From Pelargonium tetragonum (taxonomy: Eukaryota; Streptophyta; Magnoliopsida; Geraniales; Geraniaceae): a stretch of 64,000 nucleotides of DNA. The notes under the pieces were generated by a model. It had not been told where the DNA came from, did no database searches, and saw only the letters and a program-made list of their open reading frames with translations. Where the stretch lies: the NCBI GenBank assembly GCA_036897445.1, contig JAYMTL010000049.1:57652-121651 (forward strand). The letters are read 5' to 3'. Each line of letters begins with the position of its first letter. Within the stretch, counting starts at the first letter, position 1. A program made the translations under genes and the position numbers. Of this stretch, positions 48,475 through 59,579 are shown one piece after another.

Positions 48475-48687
48475 ATGGGGGACTTTCTTAGAAATTTCTT
48501 GGCTAGCAGAAATTCGTACCTGAGTTGCACTTTTATTATTCGGAATATCCTTGCATTGCAGTACATGCTTCATATCTCGATTAGTATTAAGGGCTCTCCT
48601 AAATTGCGGGTGTATACTAGCTGCTTCTCAGGCCTGGTTAACCGATGTAAATTCCAATGTCAGCAGTTAGTGATGCAAACCCCTTAA
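48475..48687 (+). mobile_element. Ty3/gypsy integrase zinc-binding domain, decayed
   Basis: In the 70-codon plus-strand frame, residues 42-45, PKLR, fit 'W-P-x-M-R' and residues 55-64, VNRCKFQCQQ, fit 'V-x-x-C-x-x-C-Q-R', the Cys pair of the H2C2 zinc-binding domain at the start of gypsy integrase. There is one residue too many between the cysteines and three too many before them. The upstream His pair is not evident. Its place after RNase H (48129) and before the integrase C-terminus (49521) supports the call. Confidence 0.5.
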
Positions 48688-49181
48688 AGTACTCATGCAA
48701 GTGCAAGAATTTCGATCTGGACTTTTGAAGCCCCGGTACGTTGTTAACCTTTAGTGTTCTTGGGTAGCTTTCTTTTAAAACTTGTGTGGTTGAAGCTTAA
48801 TTATTATATTCTACTATTATCTTACTTAAATATAAATATAGTTAAATAAAGAAGAATTTTTTATCTTATATCTTAAGGAAATGAAAGCGATAAACTTAGG
48901 AACAAATGTAAGAGAGAAGCTAAGCTGGTAATTTTCTACGTTATAAGCAAAACCCTTTCAATTTTTCAGGTAACATTTTTAACTGTTTATAGCAAAAAGC
49001 CTTAAGGACTCTTTCTACGGTTGCATTTTAACAAAACGCATTGTATTGACAAAGGGGGCCCTCAGTGCCGAGCTAATGCTCAGAAAATAATTACCGTAAT
49101 AAAGTATGATCTTTATTTTATTTAAATTCCCCCTTTTGTGTTGCAATTTCTTAAGAGGACGTCCTAGCTAGAGCTCTTGCT
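48688..49181. other. no recognised feature
   Basis: The catalytic core of the integrase on the plus strand should start here, but no core motif was found. Confidence 0.35.
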
Positions 49182-49484
49182 TTAGTTTAAGGAATCCAGA
49201 TATGCTAAATTTAACAGACCCAAGAAAGATTTTGTAAGAAAGCTTTCTGGTTGTAATACACGGGTCTCCTCTCTTACGGTACTTCTACAAGATTGTAAAA
49301 TCTTTATGAGTTCGAAGCGCTCTCTAGTGTTGAACCTATAATCTAATTTTGACTGGGCCGATAGATTATTAATCCTAGGTAACACAAGCTCGTGTTTATA
49401 AAGGACTGCCCTTAGTTTGCGGTCGAGGCCGAGGGAAACCCTAATCTCTATATTAAGCAGGAAACGCTTAATCATTAAGTCCAA
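49182..49484 (-). mobile_element. Ty3/gypsy reverse transcriptase, central to distal part, decayed
   Basis: This is the longest open frame in the window (100 codons, minus strand). Residues 16-28, VSLGLDRKLRAVL, fit 'F-Q-x-L-V-N-x-V-L-R-D-x-L'. Residues 33-42 stand where the active-site 'Y-L-D-D-I-L-I-F-S' belongs, but both aspartates are lost. Residues 65-77, SCRSTVREETRVL, fit 'K-C-E-F-H-x-x-E-T-x-F-L'. Residues 85-92, KSFLGLLN, fit 'R-S-F-L-G-L-A-N' almost exactly. It lies on the opposite strand within the span of a plus-strand gypsy element (48129-49718), where integrase core should be, and so looks like a separate insertion or rearrangement. Confidence 0.65.
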
Positions 49485-49520
49485 AGGAGTACCAAAGGGG
49501 CCCGCGGGTACATTATCCTA

Positions 49521-49718
49521 GTGAGAAAAGTCCAGATAGAAATAAGGAAAACGTACAAAGTAAATATTACTAAAGTCGCCCGGTCCATAAACCATAAAGG
49601 AGACTCTTTTATTGGAATTCCCGAGGGCAGTACAAATTCTAGTAAGAAGAGTTTCTATTTAATTAAATACGTAAAAGTCAATAAAGAATCCCGGAAATTA
49701 ATCTACCGGACTAGATAG
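49521..49718 (+). mobile_element. Ty3/gypsy integrase C-terminal (GPY/F) domain, decayed
   Basis: In this 65-codon plus-strand frame Gly27-Asp28 fit the 'V-G-D' of the integrase C-terminal domain, and residues 40-43, SSKK, fit 'P-S-K-K-L'. Residues 47-63, LIKYVKVNKESRKLIYR, align without gaps to 'x-I-G-P-F-K-V-x-K-x-I-x-x-x-A-Y-R', covering the GPY/F motif (the Gly-Pro is now Lys-Tyr) and the strand after it. This domain helps choose the integration site. An HTH-type transposase domain was considered for this frame, but the alignment was poorer. Confidence 0.6.
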
Positions 49719-51323
49719 GCAGAAAGGGTTGCTTATAAAAACTGAGGTATGCTTTTGAAATAATATTATTAATACACTATAGCAAAAGGATTCCCTCTAA
49801 TTAAGATTTTGAAACTTTTGAGTTATATAATACAACACTTATAAACTCGAAGAGGAAATTGCTAGTTTTTCCTTATAAAGTCAAAGGGTATATTTACAAA
49901 GTAGCTCTACTAAACCCAAAAGCTAATATCAAGGTAATGTAATTAAATAAGGTATAACCTTAATAAAAGTCTTCGAAGGTTTACCACAGGTCCCCTTAGG
50001 TTTGCGAGCCTTTCCTTATTGAAAATTCCAATTTTATGAAGTACCCGTTACTCTATTTGAAATATAGGGGCAAAAACTACTTACTTTTTAAATATCTTTT
50101 TCTTTAATCCAAAATTTTATTGCCCGAATTATAAGGCATGTTCCAACTACTTTAGTGTCCAGGATTCTTCAAAATCTCTATATAGAAGAATATAAGATTT
50201 CTGGGAGTCGTTGTATAATTGATAAGGGTTTTTTCTTTTCCTAGTAAAGAATCTAGGTCCTGTACGTTCTTACTCAATCCTAAGCAAAAACCTCCGTAGG
50301 ATATTGATATTATTCTATAGGAACTCTTGCCCTTGTTTCATTAAAAGGAATTTTCTTTAAAACTAAAGCTAAATTTTTATAATATAGAATTCCTTTTTTA
50401 AGTTAGAATTTTTATTTTTAGTTAGTGACCTCCCCGCAGGAATAGTAAGGGTCTAAAACGATTAAAGGTAGAAAAACTTCTTTGACTTTTAAGTAAAGCT
50501 CTGTCTACTAGTGGTAAACGCATTTATACGCCTGCAAAGGACTCAATATAATTATCTTTCTTTTTTAAGGTAAAGTATAACCGCGGGGTTACCTCATATA
50601 TAAATAGGAAAGTCCCAATCAGATAAGCATAATATTCTAGTAAAAAAATAAGTAATAAACTTTCTCGAGACCACAAATAGTTAGAAAAAATTTCCTTGGT
50701 TGTTGTAACTTAGGTTCTTTTTTGAGAAAGTAATTCTGCTAGGAAAAAAGATACGTGGCGTATACCAGGCCTCTTTATGAGTAACCCATTGAAGCTCCTT
50801 TTTGTCATAAACTTAACTTTGAAACAGGAGTTGCCTAGACTGAAAGCATTGTAGATTATAAAAAAAGGGCCCGTTAAAGAAGACAGAGAATCACTTAAAT
50901 AGAAAAAAAAGTTGTGATATTTCCTATACCTGGCATTTCATTTATTAAAATGGCAGCTCAGTTAAAAGCGAAATCCTTGGGTCAGCGGTTCAAAGTCTAC
51001 TTCTTAAGGTACGTACAACAAAAAATACGAAATGTAGTATATGCATAAGGTCACCCTTTATTTACACCCGAGTAAGCTAGTCAAAAGTGCGGGGCTGTGG
51101 TCTATAGCAAAGCTTTTATTTCGAAAAGCAAAATACGTTCCCAATCTAAAATTAGCCTAACATAAGTATCTCTACAACAAATACTAAAAAAGGGGGATAG
51201 CGCCACACATAAAAACGTTATACGTCTCAGCAGAAAAAATTCTAAGATTCTGAGGTAGGTTACCTAATCAGAGGACTTCCTTGTACAAGAAGGTAGAGAA
51301 TCTACAAGATTTATTTAGATTTT
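49719..51323. other. no recognised feature
   Basis: AT-rich. One copy of the 15-base dispersed word is at 49932-49946. A 3' LTR for the plus-strand element ending near 49.7 kb would be expected here but none was recognised. Confidence 0.35.
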
Positions 51324-51554
51324 TTAGGTTCCTCCATTCTTGGTAGGCGCGGGAAGCGTATAAAAAGTACTCTTAATAGAAGTCCTTTCATTTTCAATTT
51401 CAGAGTTTTGTCTCAAATCAAAAGGAATAAGGTTTATTCTGAAATAAAGTAGAGTTTTGAGAAAAAAATCCGTACGGAGGCAGAGTATAGCCCTTAAATG
51501 ACTCGAGGCACAGCAAATATGTACAATTAGAACAAGAACTCGACAAAATGTCAA
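51324..51554 (-). mobile_element. Ty3/gypsy RNase H, C-terminal part, decayed
   Basis: The 76-codon minus-strand frame follows the end of gypsy RNase H. Residues 28-38, TDFFLKTLLYF, fit 'T-D-H-K-x-L-E-Y-F' with two inserted residues, keeping Thr-Asp, Leu and Tyr-Phe. Residues 48-53, RQNSEI, fit 'R-Q-A-R-W-x-E-F' shortened by two. Residues 64-74, FYTLPAPTKNG, fit 'x-Y-R-P-G-K-x-N-G', the linker leading to integrase. The RT piece at 53374-53189 lies upstream on the same strand. Confidence 0.65.
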
Positions 51555-53188
51555 AAGGTTCGAATCCTATCAGTACAGGAAAACTGCAATGGAAAACTTT
51601 GACCCTTACTTAAACTTAAAAGGGTCTATCCCCTTTATAACTTTATATAATACTTAATACCTAGAAAGAGATAATATCTTTTATTCGAACTTAGTACTTT
51701 GAGCGACTCCTTTGTCAGGAACTTAGAATTGACTTTATCTTCCTTCTTTTATTTATTTCGAGTTCCCACTAAGTTAAACTAAAATTGAGATACTTGAAAC
51801 ACTAGCTTATCTATAAAACTAAGTGTTGGAAAAACCCTTTAAAATAGGGTTTAAGCTTTTATACCCTTGCTGAAAGGTAAATCTCTGATTTTGATCCCTA
51901 GTAAAGTGTTGTAATCTGAGTGTTGCCGAAATATGGGTATTGAAGTATTAGTCTTAAGAGTGATTTTTTTTTGTAGAAGCAAGTAGTCGAGCAAAATTAT
52001 CAAAAAATGAGTTCAAAAAAGCATCCCTTCTTTACAGAGGAAGAGGCTCTTAAAAAAATCTTGCAAATTCGTGAAATAAATATCTTGATTAGAATGATTT
52101 TTTTAGTGAGTTACCCAGTCAAATTATCCCTAAATCTATAAAATAATCCAGCAATAAGAGCTTTCTTCTTACTTAGCTTTTGTTACACTACTTAGAGATA
52201 ATAGTTTTTTGTTAACCAGCACTTTCAGTCTATTACATGTACTTTTTAAAATCTCGGATTCTTTAAGGTTGGTTCATTCCTAATACGTTGTAAGGGTTTA
52301 TGCGTAAGAGTTTAGTTTATTATTTTCACTTCTTCTGTTTTATTAGGATATTACACTATGTTCTTATAATATAATATTTAATCTAGTTTTATATTACACT
52401 TTATATATTCGCCGGTAGAGAGTTTTCCAAGAATAAAGGAGCCCCCTTTTATTTAATTTATTAAATATTAGAAGTCTAGAATTTCATTTCACCTTGACTT
52501 TTTTGGATTTTACTGGTACGAAACTGAACTGTACGATGTCATAAGCAGAACAAGGAATGGGAGAGCAAGCATTATTAGAAACTAGACAGCAACACGCGAT
52601 GTTATTGGCATTTAGTACGAGGGTAAAGTAGTTGTTTTACCTCCCAATCCTGTGTGTAGATCCCAGCTTTTGATCGAAAATTCTGTGCCTGGCGATATTA
52701 TTTCAACGGGCATTCCTAAATTAGGAGTGGTTTAAACTATAGGAGAAAGGACCTCACAAAGATAGGATATAAGACATACTTTCAGGAAAGGAAGATTTTA
52801 AGAGTTTAAATAAAGAGATAGCCCTTAATACGGATGCGGCAAACAAAAGTATCCTCTATAATGGACATAATATTGAAGGTAAAAACCAAACTGCTCCCTT
52901 GAGTAAAGAGTGAGCTCAATACTTTGATAAAAACTGGGTCTTCAAAAAAGTGACTTGGAGATTCTTTTTAAGAGTTGGGCCTGGCTTTATTATGTAAGGA
53001 ACCTTTGGCTTTTTCTTCTTGATCCTAACGGGTGTTTAGAGAAAAATCAAGTATTGAATATATTCTAGGTAGTAGAGCTTTTACGAGTTACCTAATTCCT
53101 TTTTTGAGTCGCTCTTAAGCGTACCCCGGTATAAAAAGGGACTAGCGCGTGCTATAAGCAAATATTCTTAATTAAGATAGAAGCATTA
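51555..53188. other. no recognised feature
   Basis: This is the gap between RT and RNase H of what may be one minus-strand element. It is about 1 kb longer than expected, so an insertion is likely. A B-box-like GGTTCGAATCC is at 51557-51567. Confidence 0.35.
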
Positions 53189-53374
53189 CTAAGAGTGAAC
53201 ACTTGTTACGAATATTTTTAAAGTTAAAGCTTTCCTAATAGGAACTATCAAAACCCTGGTTATAACTACGGTTTTAGTACTAAACTTTTGACTTGTATCA
53301 AGCGAGATAGCACAATAAAATGAATATCTGAGGAATTTATTCGAGGATAAAGCCTTAATCAGCGCAAATGGCAT
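53189..53374 (-). mobile_element. Ty3/gypsy reverse transcriptase around the active site, decayed
   Basis: The 61-codon minus-strand frame begins with MPFALIKALSS, matching 'M-P-F-G-L-T-x-A-P-A-T', a hallmark of gypsy RT. After a loss of about ten residues, residues 18-33, FYCAISLDTSQKFSTK, align gaplessly to the active-site strand 'x-F-C-x-x-Y-L-D-D-I-L-I-Y-S'. The first Asp of the pair is kept at residue 26 and the second is Thr. Residues 41-53, VLIVPIRKALTLK, fit 'V-L-x-x-L-R-x-A-G-L-x-L-K'. RNase H follows on the same strand at 51.3-51.6 kb. Confidence 0.68.
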
Positions 53375-56300
53375 GGGTTCGACTCATTTTATGACTCAAT
53401 TCGTACAAGAAGCGTAAACCAAAATATCGGCGTATGGGTGGTAGGTTTCTCTGGGGCCCTTTAAAAGGTTCTAGTTATTATACGGTCCTTATGAAAGAAT
53501 TACCTAAGTGATTCTGCTTTTAAAAAGGGTTTTCTCACTCACCCTATGGGATTCTACATACAAAAGAAAATTATACCCTATGAAAAAGTTGCAAAACTCT
53601 CCAACATCCCCTAGGACCTTATGAGCTTAATTTAGTGGGATTCCCAGGGCAAACTTGTTACAGAACTAGAAAAGATTTTTACGTAAATCAATCTTACTAC
53701 TCTAAAACCCAAACTATACAAATTTAAAAAAAGAGACCCGTATGGCTCGGCCTCGGGTTAGAGTGGAATTACGTCCAATAAAAAAGCAACAGGAATTTCA
53801 TTTCGCTACAACTTTGTTATCTTAGAAGAAGCTGAAAAAGCCAAAAAGATAATTGATAAGAAATGCGCACGCGCTTTTTATGTATGAAAGGCTCATAAAC
53901 CAACACTCTAAACGGACCCTCTTGTGTATAATTGGATTAGATTTCCACATATCACAGTGTAAAAAAAGTACCTTGTAAAGCAAAACTTTAACCTTTATAT
54001 AAAGTTGTGTGGATATAAAAAGCTCCAGGGTCTGCTGCTTCTTTCTATAGTTGAATTTTGAATTATTATTAATACCCTCGAAATGAGCCCTGCGACAGAG
54101 TTATATAACCTTTAACCTCTTTTTGTTACAACAATATAGGAAGCTCTTCCAAGTCGTTACTCTGATAACCGGAAGGGCCACTTAACGGGTCCCGGGTTAG
54201 AAAAGGCTCTTTTTATTTTATTAATATAGGAGAAACCCCCTGCTTTCCAGGAAAAAGGAAGTGTTACAAATTTGCTATTTTATCTTGTAGGTATTCCTTG
54301 AAAAACCTCTTTAAAGGAGTGCCTTACTACACCCTTTTAACCTTCTAGGGTAGTTTTATAGCACAATGTTTTGAAGTTTAGCACAGGTTGGGTAGAGCTT
54401 CTTATTTTGTAGAGGTGCTCCGGAATTCTTATAAATATTATAAATCAAAAGGGCACAAGCTATACCCGTAGAGTTGTCAAGTAAGCTCGGTTACTGATAT
54501 TAAAGTATAAAGTGTTGGAATCCCTCTAAAAAGGGGCCCTTTACAATCACCATTCATTTTCTTTTTTAGTTCTGTAAAGTAGTCGGAAAGGATTCTCTAA
54601 GATAAGAATTCAAAGAAAGGGGTCTACTATAGATTGAATACTAAGGAAGTCGTTTAAATATTTTACTTGTCCTATATCAAAAAGCTCCTTATGCCAAGCG
54701 AATCCCTTTTGAGTAATCCTGCTGGGTATGAAATAAAGCCTTGTAAGTAGTCAATTTCTAGATCGGCTAGCGGATAAAGTTATTAGATATTATACCTAAA
54801 GGGAGTGGAATCCACCTGTTAACTTGGGATAACTTGGCGTGTACTGAGGGATATTTTAAGAAAGAGTTACTTTACAGACTTCTTTAGGTAGGATTACTTT
54901 TATAAGTATAAGAGCGGGGAGATCTTTTAATAGCACAGCAAGGCTCCCAGCGATAAGGAATTTTAATGATACAGTGAGGGCGAAGTCTGTCTTTAGTAAA
55001 CTGACTTTTTTAATTATGGCTGTAGTCTTTACTTCCTCCTGAATTTCTCTGGGTATATTCCTATATACTTTTTACTAAATTTACTAAAGTCGGCCTCTAT
55101 TTTATTTTAAAGTACTTCCCTAAAAAAATGAGAAGGTTTTGTTTCAAGTTCAAGTCCTATACTCTTATCTAATCCTCTTGGAGTACTGACCGAGGCCCGC
55201 TTTACTTGTTTTTACCTGAAAAGGAAGGAAGACCTTTATAAATTTTGGTTTACCTAGCCAAAAGCTTTTCTCAAGTCAAATTGTAGCCAGAACTTTTAAA
55301 AAACTACGCCAGGTAAGTCCCCGTGTTATCAAATCCAAGCTATTTTCTCTTCCTTAATCCCTTTTTTTATAGAAACCGAAACAAAAAGCTTTGGTGAGCA
55401 TTACATTAAAACATATTTTGCGGATCCCTGAGCTAGGTAAAAAGAAGTCCCAAAAATGAAAGGGTCTCCTCTCTTGTTTTAGACTTTAAAGGATTTTATT
55501 ATCTTGGATATTGAATACCAATCAATATTTGTAAGGGGAGCCCCTTATATACAAAGCCCCGGCAATTTCCTGTACTCGTTACGTAAACTAGAAGGAAACA
55601 CTCTTCCCTGAAACAGCATTGATTCTTATTATGTTAATTTGAGAAGGCTTTTCCGCAAGCTTTTAGTAGGAGCTCTAGCTCGGTAAAGCACGACACGTAC
55701 CTGTTGTAACTATAAAAATTTAGGGGATTCCCTGCCAAAAAAGGGGTACCCTGAAAAATGAAATGAGCAGAAAGATTGTACGTAGTGTAAATATAAAATT
55801 CAAGTCGTTGCATACTATTTTACTTCGCAGACTTTGGTGTTGGAGAGGTTAAGGCAAAAGATTGAAAAGGAGCCCTTGTAGTATCAAAAATACAGCTGTA
55901 TCTGTAGTAGCAAACTAAAAAAAGAGAACTCTCTTGTATACCTAACCGTAACCCAGTATAAGGAAACCGGGGAATAAAATTTGTAGACTATGAATACTAA
56001 TTCGAATTACCTATTTGAGATTACTTTACTTGTTTTTAGGTTACAAAAAAAGAGAATGATTGAAGAGGGAGGCCCGTAAAAAATGAATTTATCCTACTAG
56101 GAGAGTGCCTTACTCAGCTATATAGCTTGGAAAAGAAGCATTAACTACTTACCAATATTGCAGTAGTTAAAAAAACTCTCTCTAAAATTTTTCTAAAGGA
56201 CAATTAACTTTATAAAGTTTAGGCTGTCTAAAAGGGGGGCTCTTACAGAGTCTTCTAAAATACCCGATATAAAAAATTCTACTAACGAGTGTTGATATCC

Positions 56301-56841
56301 AGAAATATGGGATAAGGAATTTAATTTATACCAAGCAATCGAAACCTGTTTTATAATTTATAGTAAAGTCTTGTTGGTATAAGGAGGCTCTAAAACTAAG
56401 TGGATAAAATAGTATTTTATTCTGGGAAATCCAAATGTAACAGACTTAACGCGCTTTTAGATTCTGGATTTCGGTAAGGTATTTAAGAGATAGGGATCGT
56501 AATAACTCGGAGATAAGAATTTCTTCTTTTAAGCGAGACTTTCTCAAAACTTTTTCTTTGTATCCAAAAACTTAGGGATCCCTTACCTTAAAATTACCTT
56601 TAGAAATTTCTTGTACAATAACTTAATAGAATGACTCTGCAGCTTACTGGGAAAAGGATTCGAACTCGCGCATGCTTCATTGATTATCTTTTGGTTTGTC
56701 GAATATAACTTGATTAAAAAGTCAGCTAATAGATCAATATACTAGAATTCCCCTACTTTCTTGGATTCCAGAGTTACAAAAAATCTCTTTATCTAAGTTA
56801 TTTTAATTGACCCCAAGGAGCCTTATCCTCATTTCTATTTT
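53375..56841. other. 3.5-kb AT-rich stretch without a recognised gene
   Basis: No 60-codon frame on either strand. A T-arm-like GGTTCGACTC at its left edge (53374-53383) and GTTCAAGTC at 55148-55156 do not fold into tRNAs. A third such word on the minus strand is at 56657-56665. Confidence 0.4.
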
Positions 56842-57045
56842 TTGAATTCTTTTACCTATCTCTTTTGGCCAAAACCGGTATTACCAATAAACCTGGGTTT
56901 TATTAAGTATAAGAGTCTTAATTTATTTAATAAACTTTATTTTCGTATAAAAACCTACTCTGAACAAGAAATGAAGGCTGATCAAGATCTTGTAAACTTT
57001 TATACTGAACGAGAGAAAGAGGTGTCATCGTTTATCTCACATTAG
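56842..57045 (+). mobile_element. Ty3/gypsy RT end and RNase H start, decayed
   Basis: The 67-codon plus-strand frame starts with residues 8-12, FWPKP, fitting 'x-W-P-x-P'. Residues 18-32, LGFIKYKSLNLFNKL, fit 'L-G-F-A-N-Y-Y-R-R-F-I-x-x-F-S-K-I' with two residues lost. Residues 38-50, TYSEQEMKADQDL, fit 'x-W-T-E-E-x-x-x-A-F-x-x-L' without gaps. The same junction of pol is seen at 42832-43014, and the two frames are independent decayed copies. RNase H proper is not readable beyond the stop. Confidence 0.7.
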
Positions 57046-57984
57046 AACTCACTTACTTGCCTGTTAAACAAACCTACTCAAACTCAAAAGGAATGATTAT
57101 CGCTTTAAAGTAACAAGGTTTTTTTAGACCCCTTTTCGTAGGTAGAGTAGAGAGTCAAAAGTCTTATATGTAAAGTAATTCGCTTATATTGTTAAGGTGT
57201 TAAGGACAAGGCCTCTGTCTTTTTTATCATTAAAAGAGGAGAAAACCTTAATTTAGAGTCCTTTTTTTACTGACGGCGGGGTATCACAGGAAATATCCTA
57301 GAATGCATTTTTATCTTTAGTTTAGGGTGCTTGTAAGGTGTTCCCCTAGTTTAGTTTGAACCGTTTATTGCCTAATTAGACTCTTTTTACTATAGAATTC
57401 TCGAGTCGATTACTTCAACTAGCAAGAGTGAGCATGAAAGTTCCCCTTTACCTTAAGAGTACTAAAAAGGGAGTCAATATCAAGAGATTAAGAAACAGAC
57501 TAAAAATAAGCTTTTGTGTTAATCTAGAACTTTTCGTATACTACAACCTCTTTTACTATTTCTTTACTTAAGTGCTTTAGAATTCCGCAGGGGGAGCCCC
57601 TATTGAACTGAAGAGTCATTTACAACTTGTTTTCTATTTCAAAGCCTGTACCCTTTTTTGTTTTAGCGAAACCTCTTTAATTGGGAAAGTAGTAAGCGTC
57701 TAGTCAAGCTTTTTGAGACTTTACTAGTATTTGCTGACGTGGTAAGTTATACTCTTTACTGGAAAATGGGTGGGCTCTGGTATAATCTAACCTTAAAAAA
57801 GACTTAGGGCCTTTGCTTGATATCGATAAGGTTCCACTATCTTGGTTAAATTTAAAAACTCCTAGACTTTTTTGATAATTCTTTGTTTTCAGTAGTGGAT
57901 AGCCTCGTTATCGTGTCAAAGGGGTTCACCTTTTTTAGTAAAGCAATAAGGAAGATTCGGGGTGATCTTGTAGTCTATGCATAA
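57046..57984. other. no recognised feature
   Basis: AT-rich, between gypsy pieces of opposite orientation. No LTR end recognised. Confidence 0.35.
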
Positions 57985-58173
57985 CTAAAGCCAAAAGTTA
58001 TAGTTGTATGGACTTGTTAAAGCCCTGGTACTAGGAATATAAAATGAAAGCGAAGTTAGGGTACTGCCTGCTCTAGCATATTCTTTTTTATAGAAAGTGA
58101 AGGTCTCTTCTGTTCCATAGGGATGCATGCCCCTCCGGATATCCGTTAAAAAGCTCCTAAGGAGGGAACTCAA
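57985..58173 (-). mobile_element. Ty3/gypsy integrase, late core, decayed
   Basis: In the 62-codon minus-strand frame residues 22-37, EETFTFYKKEYARAGS, fit 'D-D-W-x-x-x-L-P-L-A-E-F-A-Y-N-N-S' with one residue missing. Residues 48-60, STRALTSPYNYNF, fit the 'S-T-G-x-x-P-F-x-x-N-Y-G-F' that follows. The final catalytic Glu lies upstream of this part and is not included. Integrase residues of the same part recur 1.4 kb to the right, so there are two separate copies here. Confidence 0.5.
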
Positions 58174-59393
58174 TTCTAATTATTAAGGAGAACTGCCCCG
58201 ATTTAATCCATATGCAAGTTATTTTTGTCCAAAAAGTACGTCAGGAATTTCATGCCCTATAACAGAGCTGCTGGCTGGATAGTTTGACTCTTAAGGGCAT
58301 ACCAGACATTACCAAGTACCCGCCTAAGTCTTGTAAGTTTTCCTGAAGGAAAATCGCGCCGTTACCAGGAACCCCTTTACTAATAGTAAGGGAGAACACT
58401 CTTAGATTAATAAGTAGAATTTTACATAGTTAGATAGAAAACCAAGACTAAGGAAGTTCAGTGAACTCCTTTTTAAGGATAATTTCCACTTGTACAAAAC
58501 CTGATGTTATTTTGAAACTTATCTAAGCCCCCTATTTCCTACTTTCCTGTCATGAATAGCGCCGGGTATCCTATAACTAAAAAAACTACAATTTTATGAA
58601 ATGATATAGAGATTCTCGAATGAGTGTCTGAAAATTTGCATTTTCATTTTAAAGGAACTTAAATGAAAAGTCGAGGCTTTCTTTCCTTCAGGGGTAATTT
58701 GTATTCCTGAGCTTTACCGAAGGGCGTTAATCCAACTCCCTAGATTATCTAATTTATTGTAAAATAACCTTCCTTTACACCCCTGGAAGCTTTTCAGTTT
58801 CTATACGAAATCCCTTTTTTGTAGACACGCCTTAGTTATCGTAGTTTACTTATTATTTTATTAACCCATTGAGTAGCCCCTCCTCCACAAGAATAAGTTT
58901 TTAGGACTTACTTTGAAAAAGGGAGTTTGCTTACTGCGTGAAATTGAAATTTGAAACAACTCTTTCATCTGTTCCAACAAAGGAAAGCTTAAGCTGCTTC
59001 TTCTAGGATGAAATGGAATATAGACCTGATTTTGGTTATTAAGTTAACACCCGGGTGAATCAACAAAGCATGAGTAACCCAAATTCCCCGGAGAGCTATA
59101 TTTTCAAAATTTTTAAAGGCATTTACGAGTGCTTAAGTTTACTTTTGGATTCGAGTACTTTTTGAATAAGAAGTCTAAAAAAGGCCACGGAGTAATAAGA
59201 TTTGCTGCTTTATCTTTATAAAGTACACGTGTGGGATATTAGAATTTTTCCGTAGTAAGCTAAAGGGCTAAGTACTTCAAATTCCTATCATAAAGGAGCT
59301 TCACTTCGGAAAAAGCCCCCTCAATGGGGCGTTTTTACATATCAATTTCAGAATAATAGCAAAGACTTCAGTGCTTCAGAAGCTTGTAGAATA
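58174..59393. other. no recognised feature
   Basis: AT-rich, no motif recognised. Confidence 0.4.
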
Positions 59394-59579
59394 TCAAGGA
59401 TTCTTATTTAGTTCTGATTCAGAGTTTCCGTAATTTTGGATAGCTAGAGGTACCAGATAAGTCCAAAAAGCATTTAGAAAAGTGTTCCTTTTGTTCAATC
59501 CTTTTAGAATCCTAGTACTTAAAAAGAAGATGTAATAAATATTCCTAGTTAGAAGAAAGAAAAGGTCCTTGTCTCTCAA
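59394..59579 (-). mobile_element. Ty3/gypsy integrase core, decayed
   Basis: The 61-codon minus-strand frame has RDK at residues 2-4 (fitting 'S-D-R-D-K') and LST at 20-22 (fitting 'L-S-T-A-Y-H-P'). Residues 39-53, WTYLVPLAIQNYGNS, align without a gap to 'W-x-x-L-L-P-L-A-E-F-A-Y-N-N-S' with eight identical positions. The 'H-P-Q-T-D-G-Q' and catalytic Glu segment between LST and Trp39 is deleted, so the protein could not work. Confidence 0.68.

Noticed and set aside
49521-49718. Helix-turn-helix (Psq/pogo-type transposase) domain
   Set aside because: A few residues fit (Ala-Arg, Asn, Gly), but the gapless match of residues 47-63 to the integrase GPY/F region is better, and gypsy RNase H and integrase zinc finger lie upstream on the same strand.
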